Below are positions 1 to 12,000 of a DNA stretch of 64,000 nt, one piece after another. The translations under genes and the position numbers were made by a program. Under the pieces are notes generated by a model. That model did no database searches, was not told where the DNA came from, and saw only the letters and a program-made list of their open reading frames with translations. Numbering within the stretch: the first letter of the stretch is position 1; each line of letters begins with the position of its first letter. Location of the stretch: positions 419,501 to 483,500 of the forward strand of contig JACEVL010000158.1 in the NCBI GenBank assembly GCA_020284085.1, given 5' to 3'. Source of the DNA: Aporrectodea caliginosa. Its lineage: Eukaryota > Annelida > Clitellata > Crassiclitellata > Lumbricidae.

Positions 1-847
1 CACTTTTGTCGCTAGGTGGCCAGGCTCCATGGGCCGCCATTTTCTGTCCAACGCGCTTACATAATAAGGAGATTCCAGTCCTGTGTATATTGGTCCTTGG
101 CCTTGACGTAGCTTGACGTCAGGCTTACGTCATATTGTCGGGAAAGACTTCAGACCATTGAGATTATATGAGCACTCCTCAATCCAAAGATTTTAAAATC
201 TTTGCCTCAATCAATGGTTCGAACTAGAAGGTTGGACTAACAAATGCGCCAAGTGACAGAACTCTCGATTGAAATCAGTCTAGTTCATGGCAGAACCTAT
301 AGTAAGTAAATCGGAGGACTTATTTGAACAGCAGTCAATCTATATGGATTTCGAGTTTCTATTCTTGTGCTTCGTCTTCTGCTCTGCTCTGGTATGACGC
401 CATTTTATTAACGGTTTTAATGGCGTATGTGTTTCCATAGGTTATTCACGTGGCGAAATTTTTTAATTGAAATGATCACCTCTCCCTCTAATGCTACATG
501 ATATTCGTAAATAGTCCAAGCTAATCTAGGAACTTATGTTGCGCTACTGTATATTTGTCTAGAATTATTAACGTTAGCCTGACTGTTTTAGCTAATTGTG
601 TTACTTGTAACCTGTTGCGTTTTGTCAACTGGATTATTTTGAAATTAAACGAATATGATGATGATGACAGTCGATAGTCACTACTCTGACGGCCACCATA
701 AAGCCTACTTCGCAGTTTTCGTGTACTCTATCATAGACAACGCCGAAAGACGTGGAAGTTTCGTGTACAAAATACTTCCCGGTCTTTTAAGTCCAACAGT
801 CCGATTAACAACAGCATCTAACAATCTGTAATTAAACGCGCCATATA
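1..847. other. Left part of duplicated unit A, no gene seen
   Basis: Bases 1-420 align closely with 37618-37990, which marks the left visible part of the tandem duplication; unit A may begin before the window. I see no coding exon. The stretch at about 625-668 ends in a TTGAAATTAAACGAA word followed by GATGATGATG, which resembles the 3' end of the SINE-like repeats at 26835-27010 and 58083-58411. Confidence 0.5.
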
Positions 848-1120
848 CAGAGCTACTTAACTGCTACTCAACGGCTTATTCAGTTTGAAACACTGAACAC
901 CTTAACTCCGCCACTGCTCGCTTTCTGGCAGTGCCAGTCCCAAGCCTGGACAAAGGAGGAGGGCGACGCTAATGATCTTTGTTGTCACACAGTGTCGTTA
1001 AACTGAAACTACTACTACTGCTGAACACTTTGAATCTTGGTGCAATGGTGCATGGGTCAGTAATTCAGCGTTCAGGATGTGATGGTCGGTTATTTGCTGG
1101 TTAACGACGCTGTGTCATAA
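848..1120 (+). mobile_element. 3' remnant of a non-LTR retrotransposon
   Basis: This stretch matches the 3' end of the LINE at 38000-39975, from the last codons of the reverse transcriptase frame (CTACTCAACGGCTTATTCAG and following) through the 3' untranslated part ending in GACGCTGTGTCATAA. A block of about 120 bases at 895-1015 is absent from the other copy. Only the tail of the element survives and it is not coding. The flanks differ from those of the copy in unit B, so it may be an independent insertion. Confidence 0.5.
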
Positions 1121-2089
1121 CAATTTAAGATCATTGGCGTCGGCCTCCTTTCTCCAGGCTTAGGATTGGCACAGTCACAAGTAGGATAGTGGCGGTGTTG
1201 GATGTGATAGTAAATGTGGTGTAATATTAGACTTAAATTATTTGTGTCCGTGATCATGTAAGTGAATCGTCTGATTTCCACATTGGTGGAATTATACACC
1301 TGTAGTGTTTTTATTTGTCGGGGGGTGTTGAGGGTTCAGCCTCCCATAGCTCTTCTTCTAACCCCTTCAGCTAAGTAACTGAAAAGATGTTGAGACACCG
1401 GCTCAGTAGTTTCGTGTGTAACATATTATTAACAATATTGAATTTTTATCTGCTTTCGTGCCCTGTGGTAACCTGTAAAATGTTCGATCACCAGCTCTTT
1501 TTTGCAACTAAAACACTGATTATACGTTATATTCTCATGGCTACAGAAATGCTACTGGCTAATGCACTCGTTTCAAGAATCCGTCTTAAATACTGTGACT
1601 CCCTGCTGTTTGGTGTCGTAGAATAAATTTGTAAAAGTGACCGAGTTTAAAATTCATTGGCCAACGGGTGCTATTGCAAATATATACTTCTAAACATGAG
1701 CGCATTGCCCAATTTTTAAATCATTGCTTTGACTCCCTGGGGTGCAGAGAAGTCAGTTCAAAGCTGGTGTCTTTAACCCCAGGACATTACACCCAATGCA
1801 TATTTTAACTGTATAACTATACTGGGGCAAATGTCCCAGTAGTTTTAGGATTTGTCCCAGTAGTTTTAGGATTTGTCCCAGTACTTTTGGTGATATGTCG
1901 CAGGTAATTTACTTTCAATGTTAGTTTCCAATAATATTGAAAGTAGAGTAGCAGACTTTGTCCCAGTAGTCCGAATCCGTTAAAATATGCACTGATTACA
2001 CCCCGATCTACAGCAGTGTCTTCAAATTATGTTTACTCATCAGTCCCCATCAGTGCATCACTGAGTCCTATGATTGTCTTTCTCTATGC
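1121..2089. other. Unit A-specific non-coding stretch with a small inverted-repeat element
   Basis: Not found in unit B. Bases 1793-1998 are bounded by an imperfect inverted repeat (TGCATATTTTAAC at the left, GTTAAAATATGCA at the right) and hold about 2.5 copies of a unit containing TCCCAGTAGTTTTAGGATTT. This looks like a small non-autonomous element. I see no supportable gene; an open frame at 1387-1626 is discussed among the rejected items. Confidence 0.4.
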
Positions 2090-3046
2090 CAGTGCTGTCC
2101 AACCTTCTTCACCCCGCGGGCCACCGAAGAAGTTATTCTTGAAACCGAGGTCTGCACCATTAAACTCAAAAGCAACTAATAAAATTTATTGAAAATTATT
2201 AACTGCATTCAAATTAATGATGGAATATTAGCCTAATAATGAATATTGTATGCATGGAATGCATGGCATGCTTTACAATAGTTCAGTAAAAAAAATAAAT
2301 GCTCAAGCAACTTCTTCGTGAGTTCTTTGGCTTTGAATTGCGCTTGCAAATTTTTTTATGCGTTTGGTATTCAGTAACTTCTGTCCTCATTAGATTTTCT
2401 AGATGTTTATCAGTCAAAGAATATCTTTTATTGACTTGATGTTGGTCATAGCAGAAAATCCAACTGCACAGACGTAGGTGCTTCCAAACATCGTCAATAC
2501 TTTTTTTACAACATTTCCATATATACTCAATTGGCGGCGTATGCTCATCAGTATGACGCAGGTAATTTACTTTCAATGTTAGTCGGCTTGCGTTTGTAAC
2601 GAAGGGCCATATTATGTTGCATTTCAATCATTTCAAGCTGCACTGCACCTTCATCTCCTCCCAATAACTGCATATTTTGTGGCTACGTTAGAAATATCAC
2701 ACGTGGATGAATTTTCAACGAAGTCCAACAGAGGAATGTCTTTAAAAGGAGCACAGAAAATCCAATTTCAGCTGCTATTCTAATGTTAGTTGGTTCCCGC
2801 TCATGTTGAGAACCGTAGACTAGTATACGTTTAAAAAATGTAAACAAGCTTAATGCGTTATAGGAACTGGATTTTGTGTTCACATTGTCAAATGATAAAC
2901 CAAGATACGAACGAATAGCTATGCCAGTAGGCCAGTGACTGTCTTTTACTTCATTTTGACAGAAATTGCAAATATTTAGCGAGCTCTGGCGGGCCACTTA
3001 GAATCAGCCGGAGGGCCGCATGCGGGCCGCGGGTTGGACAGCACTG
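2090..3046. mobile_element. hAT-like element with decayed transposase end, 8-bp target duplication
   Basis: Termini are CAGTGCTGTCCAACC and GGTTGGACAGCACTG, a 15-bp perfect terminal inverted repeat. Both sides are flanked by CTCTATGC (2082-2089 and 3047-3054), the 8-bp target duplication typical of hAT transposons. On the - strand, 2283-2627 encodes a frame with SLTDKHLENLMRTEVTEY, which resembles the C-terminal end of hAT-type (GTF2I-repeat-domain-like) transposases. A second - strand fragment lies at 2683-2997. With 957 bp and broken frames it is not autonomous. It sits only in unit A. Confidence 0.8.
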
Positions 3047-3159
3047 CTCTATGCCATACTTTTAATGAATACTGTGCTTGATTCCAGGACTTTTTATGTG
3101 ACAGGTGAAAGCCTCTGGAATACATTTCCACAATCTGTTCACATTGCTGAGTTTTTAGT

Positions 3160-3306
3160 ATCCTTGCATTGTCGACTCGGAACGTTTATTTTCAGCATAA
3201 TGGGGTGTATCCTTGCATTGTCGACTCGCAACGTTTATTTTCAGCATAATGGGGTGTATCCTTGCATTGTCGACTCGGAACGTTTATTTTCAGCATAATG
3301 GAGTGT
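3160..3306. repeat. 49-bp minisatellite, three copies
   Basis: Three head-to-tail copies of a 49-bp unit start at 3160, 3209 and 3258 with ATCCTTGCATTGTCGACTCG and end with CAGCATAATGGGGTGT. The copies are almost identical (GACTCGGA versus GACTCGCA). They abut the tRNA-derived SINE that follows. Confidence 0.85.
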
Positions 3307-3595
3307 GGGGCTCGATAGTGTAGTGGTTAGCGTGCTGGACTGTCAATTAAAAGGTCGGGTTTCGTATCCCCGCCAGCCGCCAGGACAGAAATTTTGTTTG
3401 AGATTTCTGTTACACCTGCACCCGTAGCTGACTCAGCTATAATGACTACACTGACCGTACTCTGTCGGTGGGAAGAGGAGACGGCAAGGGAGAGGACACC
3501 CGCCCTCATAAGCCAAGACTATGAAAATTAAGTCGCTAACACTTCATACCCATGACTGCTTCTGGACTAGCTGAAGAGACTGCTCTTCATCTTCT
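3306..3595 (+). mobile_element. SINE with a tRNA-Asp-like head
   Basis: The head (3306-3380) begins GGGGCTCGATAGTGTAGTGG, matching the A-box half of tRNA-Asp, and has a B-box-like GGTCGGGTTTCGTATCC. A CTGTCAA loop carries the GTC of an Asp anticodon. The body runs about 200 bases to a pyrimidine-rich tail (CTTCATCTTCTTCTATC). The 3' border coincides with the point where homology to unit B resumes (3596 versus 40088), so it is part of the block unique to unit A. The anticodon arm is not well formed, so a functional tRNA is unlikely. Confidence 0.6.
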
Positions 3596-4679
3596 TCTAT
3601 CTTCTACCCGAACAAGTATATGATAAGCATGTTGTAGGATAAGCAGATAAGTCCAATCGGGTTGACCCTTGGAACTGACTACATTGCGAATGCATTTTGA
3701 AGTGCCATCGATTGATGTTAAGTGCCATCGATTGATGCCTAGTGCATTATTATTGGTGCAATAGAAGCTCTAACAATTAGAATCAGGCTAGGCTTTCTTG
3801 TAATTATTAGTACGCTCTAGTAGGCTACTATTTGAGATTGGGCCGATATGATACAAAGTGCACACTGCACAAACAACTACTGATCGCCCCAGTTGGTCGA
3901 TGGTGGGTAGACCCTTGACAACATTGTGGCCTTTTGCCCCTGCGCTGTGTTGTAGAAGTGCGGCATAATTTCATCTGAGTATCTTTCCTCACGTTACCTT
4001 GAACCAGGCAACATAACAGATCAACACGATTTTCTTATTTGTAAGCCCTCTACGTCTCTGCTACTGATGATCTTCTATAAAGTAGCAAAACATGTATGCA
4101 ACAGTTCTGTTGTCTCTCATTGCAAACATTGTAGGCCTGCTTCTCTGCTCCTACATATCGGTGCTTTTTAAGCTGCAATTCAGTTCAATTTATTAGAATC
4201 GATTCCATCGTCCATGATTCCAAGTAGAATTGCAAATACAATCAGTCAATATCCTTAAGTACAGATGGCCATGGGTGATCATGGGTTTAACGCGGAGAGT
4301 ACTGCATGGTTCGAGCCTCGCCTATACGCAGTTATTGTGTAGGAACCTTGAGCAAGTCCTTCGCTCACAATTGCTCTGCACTATAATTGTACCTGCGACA
4401 TCGTCGTATGTGCACTTCTGAACTTTGGGAGGAGAGCAATATCAAAGTACAGTTGTATTGTATTGCATTACATACTAGACAAGTAGTAGAATCGATTCGT
4501 GAGGAGAAGCCAATGGGCTTAGCTAGACTAGCTAGTCATCCCCACTGTACAGTAGTATACTATAGCATTTATTGTTCAGTGATAGTAGCAGATGAAGTAT
4601 TAGTTTATAAATGTTAGTGTGATTAATTTCTGCAGACCGTAATACAGAATGATGTCATGCAATATTTTGGTTGCAGAAA
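3596..4679. other. Duplicated non-coding sequence upstream of chitobiase copy A
   Basis: Aligns with 40088-41447 in unit B. I see no promoter that I can name. At 4275-4390 it contains the 5' half of the tRNA-derived SINE family seen complete at 16738-16943: a GGTTCGAGCC B-box and a downstream GAGCAAGTCCTTCGCTCAC. The same fragment is at 40762-40875. Confidence 0.5.
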
Positions 4680-4821
4680 ATGCGGTTTCGTCTTCATCGA
4701 CGATGCATGCGTCTGGTAGTCGTCGGTTTTCTCGTTGTTCTGGTCATCCGCCTGACGATGCATTTTAAGTGGATTCGTCACATGAGCAAGCTCAACCCCG
4801 TGCAAATCGATCCCATTGACG
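4680..4821 (+). CDS. Chitobiase copy A exon 1 (signal peptide or anchor)
   Basis: Opens with ATG at 4680 and encodes MRFRLHRRCMR, then a hydrophobic run VVVGFLVVLVI, then a polar stem ending NPVQIDPID. The donor GTATCT follows a single G, which joins exon 2 (starting GT) to give a glycine codon. Unit B conserves it at 41448-41589 with about four amino-acid changes and no frame break. I chose this ATG because it precedes the positive and hydrophobic pattern of a signal sequence. Whether it is cleaved cannot be read from the sequence. Confidence 0.65.
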
Positions 4822-5979
4822 GTATCTATAGCATTCGTGTACTTGGCCTAAGTGCCGTAATTTATGGAAGACTATATGTGGAAATGATGACAGAAAAAGA
4901 AGCATTCTCCTCTGTTTTTTGAACATCTTTGTATGCTGGAGATGGAGACACATAGTTTCACGTTTTGCAACTGCCTCGTAGGAAATTCAATGAGAAAACC
5001 TCATGAAGTTCACGACGATGTTGTGAAATGGAATACTCAGTAAGCGGTTGCAAAAACTGATACTAGGTGTCGCCAGCATAATTATAATGACTTCCATGCC
5101 ATGGCATATAGATGACAAGCCACCTTTTGTCACTTCTTGTGAATTCCTCATTAAAGAAATAAATGGAGATCCAAGGGATGTATATGCAAGGATGCAAATA
5201 CTACAAACCAGTATTTCGCACCGGAAATTTCAGGCAATCTAATGTGCTGTTGGTTGTTTCCGGCATTATGGCGAAATATAAATGGCAGATTTATGATAAT
5301 TAACAGTATGCAATTAAGTATTAATAAGTAAAAACGAACAATAATTATTGTAGGTCAACGGAAATTATTTAGGGTAAAAAGATACCTTAGACCTCATTAA
5401 GTGCAGTGCACTGCTGAGCGCAGCATACAAATCAAAAATAAAAGAGAGGTGATTACTTAACTCTCTGCAGCATTTTCATGTGAACTTTGTTTAGAAACTT
5501 TTCAAATACGATATTTAAATTTCTTAATGCACTGCACATTTTTATTTTCGTGTTGTGCTCCGTGAGAGGTCACTCAGCCGTTTTCTTAAGTTAAGGAAAT
5601 GAACAACACGAGAGACGAGTATTGATGATGATGATGATGATGATGGCAGTGATGATGAGAGTTCTCTGCCCGAATGCAGGTCCATTGCCTTTTATGCCAC
5701 CCGCGAATAAGATGAGTGAGCAAGATGGTTTTCCGTTTCCTTACTCCCAGACAATTGTGGGTGAGCATTGTCACAGTGATATTTCAGTTCTAATTCCTAT
5801 TTCAGTTCTAAATCAAGTTCTGAATTAATTTGTTCTAATTCCGTTTTCTTAAGTTAAGGAAATGAACATTTCCGTTCTAATTTCTGTTCTAATTCCAGTT
5901 CTCATTAAGTATTTTTTCTATTTAAGCTCTTGAATCACAGACAATTTATTCAGCTGCTAGTGATGATGATGATGATGTT

Positions 5980-6019
<40 letters not shown>

Positions 6020-9000
6020 GATGTTTGATATGATGGCAGTGATGATGAGAGTCATCTCTGCCCGAATGGCAGGTCCATTGCCTTTTATGCCACCCGCGAA
6101 TAAGATGAGTGAGCAAGATGGTTTTCCGTTTCCTTACTCCCAGACAATTGTGGGTGAGCATTGTCACAGTGATATTTCAGTTCTAATTCCTATTTCAGTT
6201 CTAATTCAAGTTCTGAAATAATTTCAGTTCTAATTCAAGTTCTGAATTAATTTGTTTTAATTCAAGTTCTAAATTAATTTCAGCTTTAATTCAAGTTCTA
6301 AAATAATTTCCGTTCTAATTTCTGTTCTAATTCCAGTTCTCATTAAGTATTTTTTCTATTTAAGCTCTTGAATCACATGTAGTGCACAAATACAATTTAT
6401 TCAGCTGCTAGTCAGTTCCGGCTTGTTACTTAGCCTAAACTTAAAATGTTTTAGTTAAGTTTCTGTTTTTTAATATAGATAGGCCTATAATTCATAGGCA
6501 TCTTAATGAATCCGAAGCAGATGCGCTATGAAATTGCTCCCAAACTGGACTACCTTTTTTCCCTTCCCGCTAGCATGCGCGATAGACTCATTGTCGTGTA
6601 AATTAAACTTATCAAACACTACGTCAACTTAAACTATGTCAAATTAAAGTTAAACCATGGGAAGACCGGAAGTTGAACAAAGATTACAGATCATGCATCC
6701 CAAAGGTAGGCCTACCATAGCCTTTGATTACCGATCTTGACGGCTCTTGGACATAATATGACGGATGGCTCATTTATACAGACGATGTACTGCAAAAATT
6801 ACAATAGCGTAATAATTTCGGTTCTGAAAATAATTCCTATTTCTATTCATATTTCCGTTCTCAGTAGCGTATTTCCGTTCTCGTTCTATTCTCGTTCTCA
6901 AAATAATTCCTAATTTTCGTTCTTATTCTCGTTAACGGATATTGATTATTTTACTTCTAATTCCTATTTCCGTTAACGAAATAGCTTGAGGTAGATTCGA
7001 ACCTGCGACCCTCCGGTTACAAGGCACAGAGCATACCGCTACACCACCGCGTCCCATGTGATATGCGATAAATAGCTACAATATGTAATAAAAATCTGTC
7101 TCGTTGTCCGTTTATATATCATAGAATTACCCTGCATATGAAGAGTTATGTAGCGCCTTCAAAAACCTGGCATATTTGCAGGTTGCGATGTGTATGGGAA
7201 GAGAATATCTGTCTGTCAATGGTTCAGAAATCTCGTCATTGGCCTGCATGTAGTCCGAAATCCGCTGTTTTGATTTACAATGCTAGGCTTGAGTAAGCAC
7301 GATGCTCACCAAAGCTTACCAATGTGCTGGTGGTGCATGCTCTTTATCATGACCTGCGCCCACGCTCACATAACCGTGTTCTCCCTAGATTTGATTCCCT
7401 TACCAGGCGCGGCTTCTTAGCTAGGATGTTGTACATTTAGACATCTGTTTTTTTCTAGTTGACTTAATTATCTTCTAATTATTCGTTTTCTTTATACATA
7501 AATTATTTCTGACTTTGTATGTAAAGCGCTGAGCGTTTGCTTGCGTTTAATAAAGAACATTCTTACTTACTTAGTTACTTAAATGGTGATCACACTATGG
7601 TGCAGAGAAACAGTCGAGGGCATATCCATCGATGGGCAGGTACTAAGCCGGAAATTATCCCTGTCTAATCACGGTCTCCACTATAGGTTTTCTCAGTAAA
7701 GTGAGAATATTAGGAATTATAGGTTTGTTAAAAGTCATACTATTGTTACTCTGAAAAGTCATGCAAGTCCTGAAAAGGTCATGCAAATTAGTAACTCCTG
7801 CAAGGAAATGTTCCCCTATTTTGGTTGACTAAATAAACGTCATGCTCCGCCTCTGGTATCCAGGAACTTACCGCTCCCTTTACCGCCTTACAGGCCTTCC
7901 ACTCGAGTCCAGATCCTACACATCTCAATCCGGCACACATGAGATTCTAAAACCCTCGATTGTGGATCAGCAGGTTTTTGGAAGTAAATACGAATTGCAA
8001 TTCATGACCAACGTCTTATAATATGTCGAAAAATGGCGCTATATAAAAGCATTACCTTCAACTGCAGAGTTTACCTAGCTTCGTCTGAAGCTTTAAAAAT
8101 TTCTCCATGTACTCACCACATCTGCCTTCCTATACTTAAGCATTCATCTCACTGACAAGATAAACCTTAGATAAATTGTAGATAAACTGAATACATTGCA
8201 GGTCCAATGCGAGGCCAAAACCTTGTAGACTACATTGCCGATAAGTTGGCGGTCAGATATTACAGAGAAGAAAATGGAGAAAATTTCTTCGAGCTTACCA
8301 ACACGGGAGCCCGAGATATTCCACCGGATAAGTGGACAATATACTTCAACCACGCCGATGGGTTCCCCAGCATTGCTAATGAACGTTCTCGTCGCATCAA
8401 GGATATGGGGCTCATCATGCGACATATTGATGGATGGTTATTTTCATTAGAACCTATCCTAGACGGCGTTGACAACTCTTCTTTCAAGCTCTTCCGTCCA
8501 AGGGAAACGCTTACCTTTCGCGAAGAAATTAAAATCAAGTCTAGGTCATATCTGTTTCCGAATTGGTACGTGAGCGGAGACGGTTTTGAACCGAGGATCA
8601 TTCGGAGTACCAACATAGATAAGATGGATTTCGAAGGCAGGAGAATCGAAAAGTGGCCGTCTGCTCACCGATATGCTAGATATGAAATTCGAGATCTGAA
8701 AAGGGCGCCGAAAGCAATCATTCCAACTCCATTAGAGATGAAAAATAGCAGCAGTGAAACCATATTAAACGCGAGGTGGAGAATAGCTCATCAGCATGGA
8801 CTCCAAGAAGAAGCGGCGTTCATTGCTGGTAAGACAAGACGTCACTAGGTTGATTTAGAACTTTTTACCATTGAAATTAGCTTAACTGTATGATGAGCAT
8901 AATCTATATAGTATATTTAAAATTCTAAGTTATTTGAAAGATCAAGTATTCCTTGCAGAGAATGAGCTGTAATTTTGCGTTATGTGTAATTGTGCCGATA

Positions 9001-12000
9001 AGTTGGCGGCGTGTACATGTTAATTACATGTGTAATTAAATTCATTAATTTGCATTCATACCATTTTATCAACGTTGATTATAATTTTAAATGTATGTTG
9101 TTCTAACGGACTATATATGATTTACGCTTCCAGATAAACTTAAGCTGACTTATTTTGAATCGGCGACTATCGATATCGAAGGTTCACAGACCATATCACT
9201 TGCCGTTAGAAATATCAGTGCATTCTTTGCCAAGTTCCATGAAGGAATTCATATCGATGAAGGCTATGTAATCAAGATTGCTTCAGATAAGATCAGCGTG
9301 CATGGTCAGACATCCGGTGGAGTGTTTTACGGTGTCCAGTCATTGGTCAGTTTACTGGACGGCAACAAAGACGGACTAACTCTGCCAATAGCAGAAATCG
9401 TGGACGCACCGCGACTGGAATTTCGCGGACTGATGTTAGATGTCGCCAGAAACTTCATCGAGAAACGGGAGATCATTAGAACGCTCGATGTGATGGCCAT
9501 GTACAAACTGAACAAACTTCACCTGCACTTAACGGACGACCAGGGTTGGAGAATCGAAATACCTACGCTGCCTGAACTGACAGAGGTTTGTATTTTATAG
9601 TGGAAACGAATTATTTATGCCGAAAGATATTTTCGTGGCGCTATTTTACATCTAACCTGTAACACGAAAAGCGATATAATTATAAACATAAGTATCCATG
9701 TATACGCCTACAGATATGGACTAACAACATTGGAGAGAAGGAGGAGCAGAGGAGATTTAATCAAAGCTTAGAAGATTATCACTGGAAAGGAAGCACTGTA
9801 GTGAGGGGTGTTCTTTGAATTAGCACCAAACAAAAGAACTAGGCGACACAGGTATATTAGTTGTTTAAGAAGCCGAAAGCAACATTATGGCAGAAATTCT
9901 TCAGTGCATGAGTTGTAGACTTGTGGATTGATTTGGATGATAGTACTATCTCAGTGGACACTGTCACGGCTTTTAAGGGGAAGCTAGGAAAATTGGGCTA
10001 TTAAGCATCTTCCAGGTTAATTTACAGTGTTTCTAAAACAGACGACGTCTTCTTAACCACTTAAAATCCCTTGTTAAGTTGTTATGTTATGTTGCATATA
10101 TTATTATTATATATGTGTGTACATGTAGGCCTGCTTGTGACTGCATGCCCTTTATGTGGGACCTTGTGGGTTTATCACTTCTAGTCGGGTTCTCCTCGAA
10201 ACTCTTGGGCTTTGTAGTATAGACTTTCGACCATTTATTTGTTCCATTTATTACGAGACGAGTGTTTCTATAACAGAAAATATATTTTGATAGTTTAATG
10301 TGTTCTCTGCCATCTCCTCTATAGGCCTACTGCAGTGTAAATGTACAGTACCAAACGTTTTTAAAGCTGCTTTGAATTTTCATTCCAGTTTGCGGTGGAC
10401 TTTTACTTATCAATGACCATCTTTTCTTTTTATCTGTCTGTCTTTGTCTCTTGACCAGCCTTAAACCAGCATTGGCCAACTGACTTTATGCATATAGAAT
10501 GTCCTAAGAGGTTTTCAAAATTTGACCGAACATGTTCAGAAATTGAGTTGAAGCCATCAAATTTTAGAAACTCTTAAAACTGTTGCAAATACCGTCAGCA
10601 TTGTGTGACATTTTATCTGTCTCAGATTGGATCTAGTCGAGGTCATGACCCGAACCAGGAGAACAGTCTCCTACCATACCTTGGGTTTGGTCCAAAGTTG
10701 AAACAACAATACTATTCAGTCGAAGATTACCAGGACATACTTCGACACGCCAACCGTCGGCATATCGAAGTCATTCCGGAAGTAGATATGCCTGGACATG
10801 CGCACGCCGCTGTCCAAGCAATGCGCATGCGCTACAAAAGACTGAAGGAAAATGGCAGCGATGAGGCGACTGCATCCAAATTTCTGGTGCACGATCGAAA
10901 CGATACTTCTTGGTATCTTTCCGTCAATGAGCACAAAGACAACGTTCTCAATCCGTGCCTTGAATCAACCTACACTTTCGTCCAAGAAGTACTGAAGTCC
11001 ATCATTGATACGCACAAAGTAAGTAAAACAACGTTGGTCTATGGCTCGAGCTTGCTATAGACTCTTGAGGCTGCTTGCTTGAGAAGTATTCTTATAATCT
11101 TATGTCGTTGGACCTGCGTCTGTACTCTTCTCTATCTGTACTCGTCAGAGGCGTCTAATCATCTAAGAATGAGGCACTATGTGTCACAGAAATTTCAGGG
11201 AAAACAAATAATATTCTGATTGAGCATTTCAGCACGTTTCATGCTGTTTCTTTCAACAAAAACCTCAAAAAGGTTTTTTGTAAACCTATCTGAGAGTGAC
11301 GTTAGCCATAATATGCAATTGATAAGTATGTATGTATCTATATGTGTATGTATATCATATATAGGGCCTACTTCAATAAAAGAGTTTTGATTGATTGATT
11401 GATTGATAATGTGTCTATGGATTGGATTTGGATGTATGTATTTGTGTATGTGTGTATAACTTTTTTGTATGTATGTGTATGCGTTTCCGATTGTATTTTC
11501 CTGCAGCGTACTACAAGCCAAATCTGTTGCGCTGATGAAAAGTGAACTTGTTTCCAATTTAGTTTTCAACAATGCCTTTAAAGACACGCTGCTTCATTTC
11601 CAGAGTTGGCCTATACTGTTCATAGATTTATTCTCGGTGTCATTTTGAACACTGACCAGTATATCGCTCTTGACAGTATGCATAATTTTCCAGTTTTGTT
11701 TTCAGCTTCGTATCTTGTGGATTGTCTGCTTAAACTGTATAGGTCGTCCAGCCGTTGAAGACGTTTCATTTTGGTGGCGATGAAGTTCCTAACCAGGCGC
11801 TGTTGCGTTCTCCCATCTGTAATGCCCTAATCAAGGCATCGCCGCACCTAAGAGATAAGCTTAAGATGTACTTTATGAAGCGCATGATCACCCTCGCCAA
11901 TCTGTTCGGCGTCGGTGTCCAGACGTGGGCTGACGGAGTGAGTCGCCATGGTGAGATTCCCGTCGATGTCAAAGACTGGGACAGCCAAGTCGGTGTGACC

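Noticed and set aside
1387..1626. 79-codon frame with a signal-peptide-like start, considered as first exon of chitobiase copy A
   Set aside because: It lies in sequence absent from unit B, while 4680-4821 is conserved in both units and has the right splice phase.
3160..3306. CRISPR-like array
   Set aside because: The three 49-bp units are directly adjacent with no spacers, in animal DNA.
3306..3380. Functional tRNA-Asp gene
   Set aside because: The anticodon stem and the spacing to the B-box are abnormal, and a SINE body follows.
8207..8848. Translation start at the ATG in exon 2 of copy A
   Set aside because: The ATG is ATC in copy B, the exon has a good acceptor just before it, and an upstream exon in phase supplies a signal sequence.
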